The translations under genes and the position numbers were made by a program. DNA of 64,000 nucleotides. Source: JAOAPY01 sp041492185 (GTDB lineage Bacteria > Acidobacteriota > Blastocatellia > Pyrinomonadales > Pyrinomonadaceae). A model generated the notes under the pieces. The model made no database searches and was not told the DNA's origin. It was given only the letters and a program-made list of their open reading frames with translations. Where the stretch lies: NCBI GenBank assembly GCA_041492185.1, contig JBGPWL010000009.1, positions 1-64,000 on the forward strand, written 5' to 3'. This document shows positions 8,179 through 15,422 of this stretch, one piece after another. Position 1 is the first letter of the stretch; each line of letters begins with the position of its first letter.

Positions 8179-9561
8179 ATGAACGAAGCGCGAGAGATTC
8201 TCAATCAAACGGGCGCGACCACGCGAACGCGACCGCCCGGGCCTAAGGGTTCGCTAATCCTCGGCGTGATGCCGGAGTTCAATCGCGACATCCTCGCCTT
8301 TATTACGCGGTGCCGCGACTATGGCGACGTCGTGCGCGCGCGTTTCTTCTACGTCACCTGTTATTTTCTCTACAACCCTGACGATATCGAATACGTCCTC
8401 TCGACAAACGCGAAGAACTTCATCAAGTCGATGTCCGTGCGTTCAAACTTTTTTCATCGATTGATTGGCAACGGCTTGCTGACGAGTGAGGGCGACTTCT
8501 GGCGGCGCCAACGGCGTCTGGCGCAGCCTGCTTTTCATCGCCAGCGCATCAGCGCGTATGGCGATACGATGGTCGAATACGCCGAGCGAATGATCTCTTC
8601 GTGGCGCGAAGGTGAGACTCGCGACATACATCGCGACATGATGCGGCTGACGCTGGAAATCGTCGCGAAGACATTATTCAATGCAGACGTTTCGGGCGAT
8701 GCCGATCGCGTCGGCACAATCCTCTCGGAGATCGTCAAACCCTTCGCGTCGCAAGCGACGCTCAAATGGATTCTGGATAATCGCCTGCCCACGCCGGCCC
8801 ATCGGCGTTTTCATCGCTTGGCAAAACAGATCGACGAGATCGTTTACCGAATTATCGAAGAGCGGCGCCGGAGCGGACGCGACGAAGGTGACTTGCTCTC
8901 CATGCTGTTGCAAGCGCAGGACGAGGACGGCGGCCAAATGACCAACCAGCAACTGCGCGACGAAGTGATGACGCTGTTTCTGGCCGGACACGAAACGACT
9001 GCGCTGACGCTTTCGTGGGCGTGGTACCTGCTCGGTCGTAACCCGGAAGCCGAACGCAAATTTCATGAAGAACTGGAGACAGTGCTCAGCGGTCGCGCGC
9101 CCACGTTTGCTGATCTACCACAACTGAAGTACACGGAGATGATTGCGAAAGAATCGATGCGTTTGTATCCTCCGGCTTTCGGAGTCGGGCGCGAAGCGAT
9201 CGAAGAATGTGAGATAGGCGGTTATCGCGTGCCGGCGAAAACTCAGATCTTCGCGTTTCAGTGGGTGACGCAGCGCGACCCGCGCTACTTCGATGATCCG
9301 GAAGAGTTTTACCCCGATCGTTGGACCGAAGAGTTCACAAACCGGCTGCCAAAGTACGCCTACTTCCCTTTCGGCGGCGGCCCGCGCATCTGCATCGGAA
9401 ACTATTTTGCAACGATGGAGATTGTTCTTGTGCTGGCGACGATTGGACAGAACGTTCGATTCTCCCTCGTGTCGGATCATCCGGTGACGCTGCTGCCGGC
9501 GATGTCTTTAAGGCCACGCGCTGGGATTCAGGTCGTAGTCGAGAATCGACGATCGGCGTAG
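8179..9561 (+). CDS. Cytochrome P450
   Basis: Soluble bacterial P450 monooxygenase of 460 residues. All signature elements are present: the I-helix oxygen-activation motif AGHETT (residues 269-274), the K-helix ExxR (E325-R328 in KESMRLYPP), the meander PDRW, and the haem-binding loop FPFGGGPRICIG with the axial Cys at residue 405. There is no N-terminal membrane anchor. The overall look (RTRPPGPKGSLILG start, ETTALTLSWAWYLL, FQWVTQRDPRYFDDPEEFYPDRW) is that of the CYP102/CYP4-like bacterial fatty-acid or terpene hydroxylases, but the substrate cannot be assigned. No ferredoxin or reductase gene is adjacent, so it must use redox partners encoded elsewhere. Confidence 0.95.
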   Translation: MNEAREILNQTGATTRTRPPGPKGSLILGVMPEFNRDILAFITRCRDYGDVVRARFFYVTCYFLYNPDDIEYVLSTNAKNFIKSMSVRSNFFHRLIGNGLLTSEGDFWRRQRRLAQPAFHRQRISAYGDTMVEYAERMISSWREGETRDIHRDMMRLTLEIVAKTLFNADVSGDADRVGTILSEIVKPFASQATLKWILDNRLPTPAHRRFHRLAKQIDEIVYRIIEERRRSGRDEGDLLSMLLQAQDEDGGQMTNQQLRDEVMTLFLAGHETTALTLSWAWYLLGRNPEAERKFHEELETVLSGRAPTFADLPQLKYTEMIAKESMRLYPPAFGVGREAIEECEIGGYRVPAKTQIFAFQWVTQRDPRYFDDPEEFYPDRWTEEFTNRLPKYAYFPFGGGPRICIGNYFATMEIVLVLATIGQNVRFSLVSDHPVTLLPAMSLRPRAGIQVVVENRRSA

Positions 9562-9621
9562 AAGCCAAGACTCCAATTCGCACCCTTGCCGTCCAACGTT
9601 GCTCGTTATACTCTGATCCTC

Positions 9622-9900
9622 GTGATCAGGAGCTTCCGTTGCGCCGATACGCAAACATTGTTCGAGACTGGAAAATGCAAGAGGTTTTCTGGCATTGCGA
9701 ACATCGCGGTTCGCAAGCTGGCACAACTTGACGCAGCAGAAACCTTGGCGTTTCTGCGCTCTCCTCCCGGCAATCGCCTGGAAGCTCTGAAGGGCGACCG
9801 TAGAGGACAGTGCAGCATTCGAGTAAACGATCAGTTTCGGGTTTGCTTCCGCTGGACAGATGAGGGACCGGAAGACGTAGAGATTGTGGATTATCACTGA
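9622..9900 (+). CDS. higB: HigB/RelE-type toxin
   Basis: About 92 residues, matching the HigB (RelE superfamily) mRNA interferase fold: IRSFRCADTQTLFETGK at the N-terminus, a middle IANIAVRKLAQLDAAETLAFLRSPPGNRLEALKGDRRGQ, and a C-terminal strand SIRVNDQFRVCFRWTDEGPEDVEIVDYH, which carries the conserved Arg and terminal His-containing strand of the family. I chose the GTG at 9622 because homologues begin at this IRSF motif; the reading frame is open further upstream. A TATACT hexamer at 9607-9612 lies so close that the message may be nearly leaderless. The antitoxin gene follows after 12 bases, in the toxin-first order typical of higBA. The function is inferred from family and pairing. Confidence 0.9.
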   Translation: MIRSFRCADTQTLFETGKCKRFSGIANIAVRKLAQLDAAETLAFLRSPPGNRLEALKGDRRGQCSIRVNDQFRVCFRWTDEGPEDVEIVDYH

Positions 9901-9912
9901 GGAGTAACTGCG

Positions 9913-10212
9913 ATGTTCAAAAATGGCATGCGGCCGGTGCACCCGGGCGAAGTTCTTCGCGAGGACTATCTGGTTCCGCTCGGCATGACTGCGACTGCCC
10001 TGGCTAAGGCTCTGAATGTCCCAGCGCCGCGCATCAATGAAATTGTGCGCGAGCGGCGCAGCGTCACCGCGGACACGGCCATGAGGCTGGCTCGCTACTT
10101 TGGCGGAGATGCTCGCTCATGGCTCAACCTGCAAGCCGCGCATGACCTGCGTGTTGCCGAGATTCGGAACGCCAAGCGCATCAAGCGCGAGATATCGCCT
10201 GCGGCGGCGTGA
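9913..10212 (+). CDS. higA: HigA-type antitoxin, XRE-family HTH
   Basis: A 99-residue helix-turn-helix protein of the HigA family, which neutralises HigB and represses the operon. The N-terminal MRPVHPGEVLREDYLVPLGMTATALAKALNV is diagnostic, followed by the recognition-helix region PAPRINEIVRERRSVTADTAMRLARYFGGDARSWLNLQAAHDLRVAE. The C-terminal tail is basic and probably flexible. A GAGGAG sequence stands a few bases before the ATG. It pairs with the upstream toxin gene. Three further small genes follow in the same direction. Confidence 0.95.
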   Translation: MFKNGMRPVHPGEVLREDYLVPLGMTATALAKALNVPAPRINEIVRERRSVTADTAMRLARYFGGDARSWLNLQAAHDLRVAEIRNAKRIKREISPAAA

Positions 10213-10248
10213 GGATCAACTGTCATTGATAATTCGGATCGAGGACTT

Positions 10249-11172
10249 ATGCAGATTGTTGAGAACTCTTACACCACCCTACGTGCAATCGGCAAAGACG
10301 AGCACTGGCTTCACAGCTGGATTACCGAGAAGCCATCGCGACTTGGGTTAGGCGATCTGGTTATCAAGAATTCGGAACTCGTGCATTACAAGGGCAAGGG
10401 TGGACGTCTCGATTTGCTCGCATATCGCGGCGACTTGGACACCTACTACGAAATCGAAGTGATGCTGGGCGAGTGCGACGCAGACCACGGCTTTCGCACA
10501 CTCGACTACTGGGCTCGCGAACGGCTAACGAACCCAAACGCGCGCCACGTTGCTGTACTGATCGCGGAGGATCTCTCTGGACGCTACAAGACCGTAATCG
10601 AGACGCTGCCGCAGTTTTTACCTTTCATTGCGATTGAGTTAAAGGTCCTACGTCTTGAGGGGACGGGAGACATCTGCACCATCGACACCGCCATTGTGGC
10701 TCAGCCAGACGATCTGATTCTGGACAGCGGCGACGAACCGGAGAACTCGCGGAGCGAAGGCGGACAACCTAGAGACCGTGCCTGGTGGGAAGCGAACAGC
10801 AACCCGACGTTTCTAGCTACCGTGGATGCCCTCACGAAATACAGCATTGAAAATGTGGGATCCTCGCGCCTAGATTATAGCGCTCAGAGCTACGTCTCGC
10901 TCAAGAAAGGTCGTCGCTGCTGGTTGCCAATGTGGCCCCGGGCAAACGGTGTATATGTATATCTGCCAGGCGGTCGGAATGGTGCCGAGGACGCCCCCTC
11001 TGACTTCTACAACTCAGTAAGGCAGCGCCTCGAGGAAGCCGGCATTGAGCCTCCAGGCTGGACCTACAAATACAATGCGGGCGCAAATCCCATCTCTTTC
11101 CCGATTCCGTTCGACCGAGCCACTCATTCGGTGGTGCGCGACATACTGAAAGAAGCTTACGATTTAGCCTAG
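10249..11172 (+). CDS. PD-(D/E)XK nuclease-like protein of unknown role
   Basis: A 307-residue cytosolic protein. Residues about 50-130 look like a restriction-endonuclease-like fold: GGRLDLLAYRGD (Asp) followed by TYYEIEVMLGECDADHGFRTLDYWARER and then RHVAVLIAEDLSGRY. The E-x-E/V arrangement replaces the usual E-x-K, so the catalytic Lys is missing or shifted and activity is uncertain. The C-terminal half (DRAWWEANSNPTFLATVDAL to SVVRDILKEAYDLA) is unrelated and may be a recognition domain. The ATG is preceded by GAGGACTT. It starts 36 bases after higA and may share its transcript. A defence or repair role is conceivable but not shown; the family call comes from recalled motif patterns. Confidence 0.6.
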   Translation: MQIVENSYTTLRAIGKDEHWLHSWITEKPSRLGLGDLVIKNSELVHYKGKGGRLDLLAYRGDLDTYYEIEVMLGECDADHGFRTLDYWARERLTNPNARHVAVLIAEDLSGRYKTVIETLPQFLPFIAIELKVLRLEGTGDICTIDTAIVAQPDDLILDSGDEPENSRSEGGQPRDRAWWEANSNPTFLATVDALTKYSIENVGSSRLDYSAQSYVSLKKGRRCWLPMWPRANGVYVYLPGGRNGAEDAPSDFYNSVRQRLEEAGIEPPGWTYKYNAGANPISFPIPFDRATHSVVRDILKEAYDLA

Positions 11173-11257
11173 CATACTGCCGAACGTGGGCAGAAGATTC
11201 GCCTCATCATTCGCCTCATCAGTTGTCGTAAAGCGACCAGGGCGGAACGGAAAATAT

Positions 11258-11557
11258 ATGAAGAAAGAAAAGACTTCTAAAGCACGGCAGCAAACGAATG
11301 ACGAGATGCGCCCCGAATATGATTTTCGTGGCGGAGTGCGTGGCAAACACCATCAAGCCTATCGGCAGGGGCATACGGTCACGATTCACAAGACCGATGG
11401 CTCGACAGTGGTGCAGCACTTCACGCTCGAAGATGGCGCGGTCATGTTAGAGCCGGACGTCCGAGCCTATTTCCCCGATTCGGAGGCAGTGAACAGCGCC
11501 TTACGTTGCTTGATTCCGTTGCTGCCACAAAAACCCAAGGCGAAAGCGAGAGTTTGA
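11258..11557 (+). CDS. Small protein of the MRPEYDF...RGKH family, antitoxin-like
   Basis: About 99 residues from the ATG at 11258, which has GGAACGGAAA upstream; the frame is open further 5' but less convincingly. It contains MRPEYDFRGGVRGKHHQAYRQGHTV, then a beta-rich middle, then VMLEPDVRAYFPDSEAVNSALRCLIPLLP. This pattern (an EYDF-x-GVRGKH segment and a C-terminal LEPDV-AYFPDSEAVN-AL helix) recurs in many small bacterial proteins that often sit next to toxin-like genes. I would therefore call it antitoxin-like, with no direct evidence of activity. It ends eight bases before an MmcQ/YjbR gene. Confidence 0.6.
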   Translation: MKKEKTSKARQQTNDEMRPEYDFRGGVRGKHHQAYRQGHTVTIHKTDGSTVVQHFTLEDGAVMLEPDVRAYFPDSEAVNSALRCLIPLLPQKPKAKARV

Positions 11558-11565
11558 CTTGGGCC

Positions 11566-11955
11566 ATGACTCTCACTTCAAACCAACTCTCCGCATCAGC
11601 TAAACGACGCACTCGCTTGGTTAGCATCGGCAAATCACTTCCCGAAGTAGTCGTCGAGGTTGCCGGCGATCAGCATATTGCTTTTCGCATTCGCAAGCGG
11701 ATCTTTGCCTACTATCTCTTTGATCATCATGGCGACGGCATGATCGCTTTCACCTGCAAGTCGAGCCTGAGCGAGCAGCGTCGTCTGATCAAAGACGACG
11801 CGACGAGTTTCTTTGTGCCGCCTTACCTTGGATCGAAAGGCTGGATTGCTATTCGCCTGGACCTGGATGAAGTCGACTGGGACACCGTCGCGGAACTGGC
11901 GCGCCGCGCTTATCAGGAAATCGCGCCAAGGAAACTTGCAGCTCTTGTCGAATAG
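11566..11955 (+). CDS. MmcQ/YjbR-family protein
   Basis: About 129 residues from the ATG at 11566, chosen because it begins just after the upstream stop; the longer open frame overlaps that gene. The fold family is MmcQ/YjbR (CyaY-like). Visible segments are LPEVVVEVAGDQHIAFRIRKRIFAYYLFDHHGDGMIAFTCK, then FFVPPYLGSKGWIAIRLD and VDWDTVAELARRAYQEIAPRKLAA. The G(S)KGW and L-[DE]-x-V-DW motifs are typical. The family has a possible DNA-binding role, but its function is poorly known. It may form a two-gene unit with the preceding small protein. It converges on rsmA. Confidence 0.82.
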   Translation: MTLTSNQLSASAKRRTRLVSIGKSLPEVVVEVAGDQHIAFRIRKRIFAYYLFDHHGDGMIAFTCKSSLSEQRRLIKDDATSFFVPPYLGSKGWIAIRLDLDEVDWDTVAELARRAYQEIAPRKLAALVE

Positions 11956-11970
11956 AAAAGTCAGCGCGCC

Positions 11971-12873
11971 CTACTCAAGCGCGCGAGTGATGCGCACCCA
12001 TTCTTCGAGCGTCAGGGTTTCCGCGCGCTGCTGCAAATCCACTTCAGCGCGGCAAAGCACGATGCTCGCGCCGCCGTGACTCTTAACGGTCTCCTGCAAC
12101 GGCGGCGGCGCGCTTCTCAAGTTATTGAGAATCGTCTTGCGTCTTTGCGCGAATCCTGCGCTGACAACCCGCCACAGTAACTCCTCGTCTTTCGCGTCCG
12201 CCGCAATGCGTGGACGAACCCGCAAACGCACAACCGTGCTCCAGACTTTTGGCGCTGGACGGAATGCCTGAGGCGCCACATCGAAGAGTCTTTTGGCTTC
12301 GCAGTAAGCCTCGACCAGCACGGAAAGAAAACCACGCTCGCTTGAGCCGGCCTCCGCGGTGATGCGCTCGACGACTTCGCGCTGCAGCATCAGGACCATT
12401 TCACTGATGCAACTCCTTTGCTCGATCAATCGTTGAAGAATTGCCGTGGCAATGTTGTAAGGAAGGTTGGCGACGACGCGTGCGTGTTGCGCCGGTTGGA
12501 TGGCGTCACAGAAATCGGCAGTCAAAGCATCGGCTTCAATCAGCTTCAGACTGGATGAGGAGGCGAATTGTTCGCGTAATTGCGGGACCAGATCACGGTC
12601 GAACTCAATTGCGACAACGCGCCCGGCTTTGTCCAGCAGGCGAGAAGTTAAAGCGCCGCGACCCGGACCGATCTCGATGATTACTTCATCAGCGCTCGGC
12701 TGTACGGCGTCGATGATGCGATCGACGACGCGGTGATCGACGAGGAAGTTTTGACCGAAGCGGCGTTTTGAAGGATGAGGGATGAAGGATGAAGGATGAA
12801 GGGCCTTGATTGTGCCTCGACGCGATTCGACGCGTGAAGATTTCTTTTTCATCCTTCCGCCTTCATCCTTCAT
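11971..12873 (-). CDS. rsmA: 16S rRNA adenine dimethyltransferase RsmA (KsgA)
   Basis: SAM-dependent enzyme that dimethylates two adjacent adenines in the 3' end of 16S rRNA. Motifs: RRFGQNFLVD (start of the conserved core, about residue 37), the SAM loop IEIGPGRGALTSRLL, AIEFDRDL, and the catalytic NLPYNIATAIL. The core is about 265 residues, as usual. The first 35 or so residues are not part of the family and are largely encoded by the GATGAAGG simple repeat and its inverted copy. Usable starts are the ATG at 12873, overlapping the ribD stop by 11 bases, or the one at 12852. It is likely co-transcribed with ribD. Confidence 0.95.
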   Translation of the reverse strand: MKDEGGRMKKKSSRVESRRGTIKALHPSSFIPHPSKRRFGQNFLVDHRVVDRIIDAVQPSADEVIIEIGPGRGALTSRLLDKAGRVVAIEFDRDLVPQLREQFASSSSLKLIEADALTADFCDAIQPAQHARVVANLPYNIATAILQRLIEQRSCISEMVLMLQREVVERITAEAGSSERGFLSVLVEAYCEAKRLFDVAPQAFRPAPKVWSTVVRLRVRPRIAADAKDEELLWRVVSAGFAQRRKTILNNLRSAPPPLQETVKSHGGASIVLCRAEVDLQQRAETLTLEEWVRITRALE

Positions 12874-12877
12874 CCCT
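12769..12877. repeat. GGATGAAGGATGA simple repeat with inverted copy
   Basis: About five GATGAAG-type units at 12769-12803 face inverted CATCCTTC units at 12849-12877, so the segment can form a hairpin. It lies entirely inside coding sequence: it encodes the variable N-terminus of RsmA and the last residues and stop of RibD. An equivalent pair lies at 21576-21657. Confidence 0.85.
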
Positions 12878-14026
12878 TGCTTTCGGCGGATACCCCGTGA
12901 TTTCGATGTCGCGACCGTAATGCCCGACCTGGACGTCTCTTAATTGAAAGGCGTCGCCGATTTTTTCGACGCCTTGTCCGGCAATAGCTGACGGCGCTTC
13001 CTGACCGCCGATGATCATCGGCGCGACAAAAAATGTGACCTTGTTCACGAATCCGGAATCAAGCAACAGGCCGGCGAGCACAGCGCCGCCTTCAACCAGG
13101 ACACTTTGAATTGATCGCTTGCCGAGTTCTTCGAGCACGCTCACGAGCTTTGTCTCGGTGATGACTTCCACGCCGCGCGATCGCAACGCAGTCATCGCCG
13201 ATGAATCACAGTCTGCGCGAGTAAAGACCAGCACCGGCGCCTCTGCTGATGTTTGCGCGAGTTTCGATTCAGTTGACATGCGCAAGCACTGATCGATGAC
13301 TACCCGAACCAATGGCCGACGGCGCTGCTTGCCGGATCGATCAGTTAGTAACGGATCATCTGAGCGCGCTGTGCCGCCGCCCACCATGATGGCGTCGTAC
13401 TCGTGACGAAGCTCATGAACCCGCGCGCGCGCTGGCTCGCCGGTGATCCAGCGCGAGTCGCCGGTGCGCGTGGCAATCTTTCCGTCGAGCGAAACGGCCA
13501 GCTTCAAATGAACGAAAGGGCGGGCGGTGCGCATGAAGTGAAGATATTTTTCATTAAGCCGTTCAGCTTCTACGGCCAGCAAGCCGGAGTTAATTTCAAT
13601 CCCAACCGATCGCAGATGCTCAAAGCCTTTTCCGGATACGAGTGGATTTGGATCCTCGATTGGGGCGACTACTCTTCTGATCCCAGCCTCAATCAACGCG
13701 TCGGTGCAGGGACGCGTGCGACCGTGGTGCGCGTGCGGCTCGAGCGAGACGTAAGCCGTAGCGCCGCGCGCCTTTGCTCCCGCCTGCTCGAGCGCGATAG
13801 TTTCAGCGTGCTTCAAATTGTCGTAGACATAAAATCCTTCGCCCACGATCTGACCATCAGGCGTTGCAATCACGCAACCGACGAGCGGGCCCGGGCTAAC
13901 CAGTCCGACGCCCAGCGCCGCAAGTTGAAGCGCCCGCGCCATCATCGAGGCGTCACTCTGGGTCCACTGTTCCAAGTCTTTTCTCAGCCGCTTTGACCCA
14001 CCCGCTAACGCAGGCGGTACTGACAC
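12863..14026 (-). CDS. ribD: Bifunctional riboflavin biosynthesis deaminase/reductase RibD
   Basis: Catalyses deamination and then reduction of the pyrimidine intermediate in riboflavin synthesis. The N-terminal zinc deaminase domain has HAE (residues 73-75) and GRTRPC (Cys107). The first zinc Cys of the usual EPCSH motif is His here (LEPHAHHG, His98), and the SPNP motif reads SPGP. The C-terminal reductase domain has HLKLAVSLDGKIATRTGDSRW, AIMVGGGTARSDDPLLT and a late VLVEGGAVLAGLLL. At 387 residues the length is normal plus about 25 extra N-terminal residues. These begin at a GTG inside an SVPPALAGG-encoding repeat, so the true start may be nearer MMARALQLA (13945). It overlaps rsmA and sits seven bases downstream of ftsY on the same strand. 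Confidence 0.95.
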   Translation of the reverse strand: MSVPPALAGGSKRLRKDLEQWTQSDASMMARALQLAALGVGLVSPGPLVGCVIATPDGQIVGEGFYVYDNLKHAETIALEQAGAKARGATAYVSLEPHAHHGRTRPCTDALIEAGIRRVVAPIEDPNPLVSGKGFEHLRSVGIEINSGLLAVEAERLNEKYLHFMRTARPFVHLKLAVSLDGKIATRTGDSRWITGEPARARVHELRHEYDAIMVGGGTARSDDPLLTDRSGKQRRRPLVRVVIDQCLRMSTESKLAQTSAEAPVLVFTRADCDSSAMTALRSRGVEVITETKLVSVLEELGKRSIQSVLVEGGAVLAGLLLDSGFVNKVTFFVAPMIIGGQEAPSAIAGQGVEKIGDAFQLRDVQVGHYGRDIEITGYPPKARDEG

Positions 14027-14032
14027 GTGCTC

Positions 14033-15295
14033 TCAATTGAAAAGGCTATTCACGTACTGCTCCGGATCGAATACCACTAAGTCATCAAGTTTCTCGCCAA
14101 TGCCGACGTAGCGAATCGGGAGACTTAATTCCTTTGCGATCGCGACAGCGATTCCGCCTTTTGCGGTGCCATCAAGCTTCGTCAAAACAATCCCGGTCAC
14201 CTTCGCAACTCTTAAGAATTGTCGCGCTTGTTCAAGACCGTTCTGGCCCGTGACCGCATCCAGCACGAGCAGAGTTTCATGCGGCGCGTTCTCAACCTCG
14301 CGCGCGGCGACGCGCATCATCTTTTCCAGTTCAGCCATCAAGTTTGATTTGGTGTGCAACCGTCCGGCTGTATCGACGATCAAAACGTCGGAGTTGCGCG
14401 CCTTTGCTGCTCTTAATGAATCGAACAAGACCGCCGCGGGGTCAGTGCCCTGCTTCTGCTGAATCAGCGGCACTCCGGTGCGTTCCGCCCAGATGGCCAG
14501 CTGATCGGAAGCAGCAGCGCGAAATGTATCCGCAGCGCAGATCAGAACATCGTTGCCTTCGGCTTTAATGCGCTGAGCGAGTTTGCCAATCGTTGTCGTC
14601 TTCCCAACACCGTTCACGCCCACGATCATCATCACGTAGGGAGATACATCGTCTGGCACGTTGGTTTCCGAAGCAACACCTCGCGCTTCAGACGCCCTTA
14701 AAATTTGCAGCAGTTCTGTCTTGATTGCTTGCTTGAGCGCATCAATGTCGCCAATCTGTTTGCGCGCAATCCCGTGCCGCACACTCTCCAAAATCTCCAG
14801 CGTTGTGGCAACGCCGATGTCCGTAGCAATCAACGCCTCTTCTAATTCTTCCAGCAAATCCTCGTCGATCTGCTTGCGCCCCTGGAAGACTGTGTCGAGT
14901 TTTTCGGAAAGCGATTCACGCGTTGCCGCCACCGCGCGACGAAACCGCGCGGAGAATTCCTGTTCCAGCGCCGCTTCCTGCGCCTGCAATTCTTCGATTG
15001 TGAGGTTCAATCCCAGAACAGAAGTTGCAAACGGCGAACGCACCGGCGCCGCTCGCTGAGGCGGAGCAACTTCCTTAGCAACCATTGGCGTAGGCGGCGT
15101 TACTGGTTCGCGAATGGTCGCTGCTGTTGACGCCTCAGGCGCACGTCTCTCGTTCCCATCTGAGCTTTGATCCCCGGGCGAAGTTGGTCGAATTGACAAA
15201 GTCGGTTGCTGCGCGGCCTGGCTTTCGGTCGCCGGCTCATTCAAACCGAGTCTGAGAAATTCGTCTTTCCCTTTGCGTTTCCAGAAGAGTCCCAT
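14033..15295 (-). CDS. ftsY: Signal recognition particle receptor FtsY
   Basis: SRP receptor GTPase that docks ribosome-nascent chain complexes at the inner membrane. Of its 420 residues, the first 120 form a variable, Pro/Ala/Glu-rich A domain with no membrane helix. The NG domain follows: the four-helix N region (FRRAVAATRESLSEKLDTVF), G1 GVNGVGKTTTIGKLA, DTFRAAASDQL, G3 DTAGRLHTKSNLM, G4 TKLDGTAKGG and the closing GIGEKLDDLVVFDPEQYVNSLF. All GTPase motifs are intact. A ribD gene follows after six bases, so ftsY-ribD-rsmA probably form one transcription unit. Confidence 0.97.
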   Translation of the reverse strand: MGLFWKRKGKDEFLRLGLNEPATESQAAQQPTLSIRPTSPGDQSSDGNERRAPEASTAATIREPVTPPTPMVAKEVAPPQRAAPVRSPFATSVLGLNLTIEELQAQEAALEQEFSARFRRAVAATRESLSEKLDTVFQGRKQIDEDLLEELEEALIATDIGVATTLEILESVRHGIARKQIGDIDALKQAIKTELLQILRASEARGVASETNVPDDVSPYVMMIVGVNGVGKTTTIGKLAQRIKAEGNDVLICAADTFRAAASDQLAIWAERTGVPLIQQKQGTDPAAVLFDSLRAAKARNSDVLIVDTAGRLHTKSNLMAELEKMMRVAAREVENAPHETLLVLDAVTGQNGLEQARQFLRVAKVTGIVLTKLDGTAKGGIAVAIAKELSLPIRYVGIGEKLDDLVVFDPEQYVNSLFN

Positions 15296-15422
15296 AATCG
15301 CTTCGATACTACGGCCGCAATCCAGTTCATGATCGTAAGCGTTCGATTATAGACGTAAACTTCACCTCCTCACAAAAAGGACGCGGCGCGGCTACAGGAT
15401 GTGATACTTGTTAGGGGAACTA

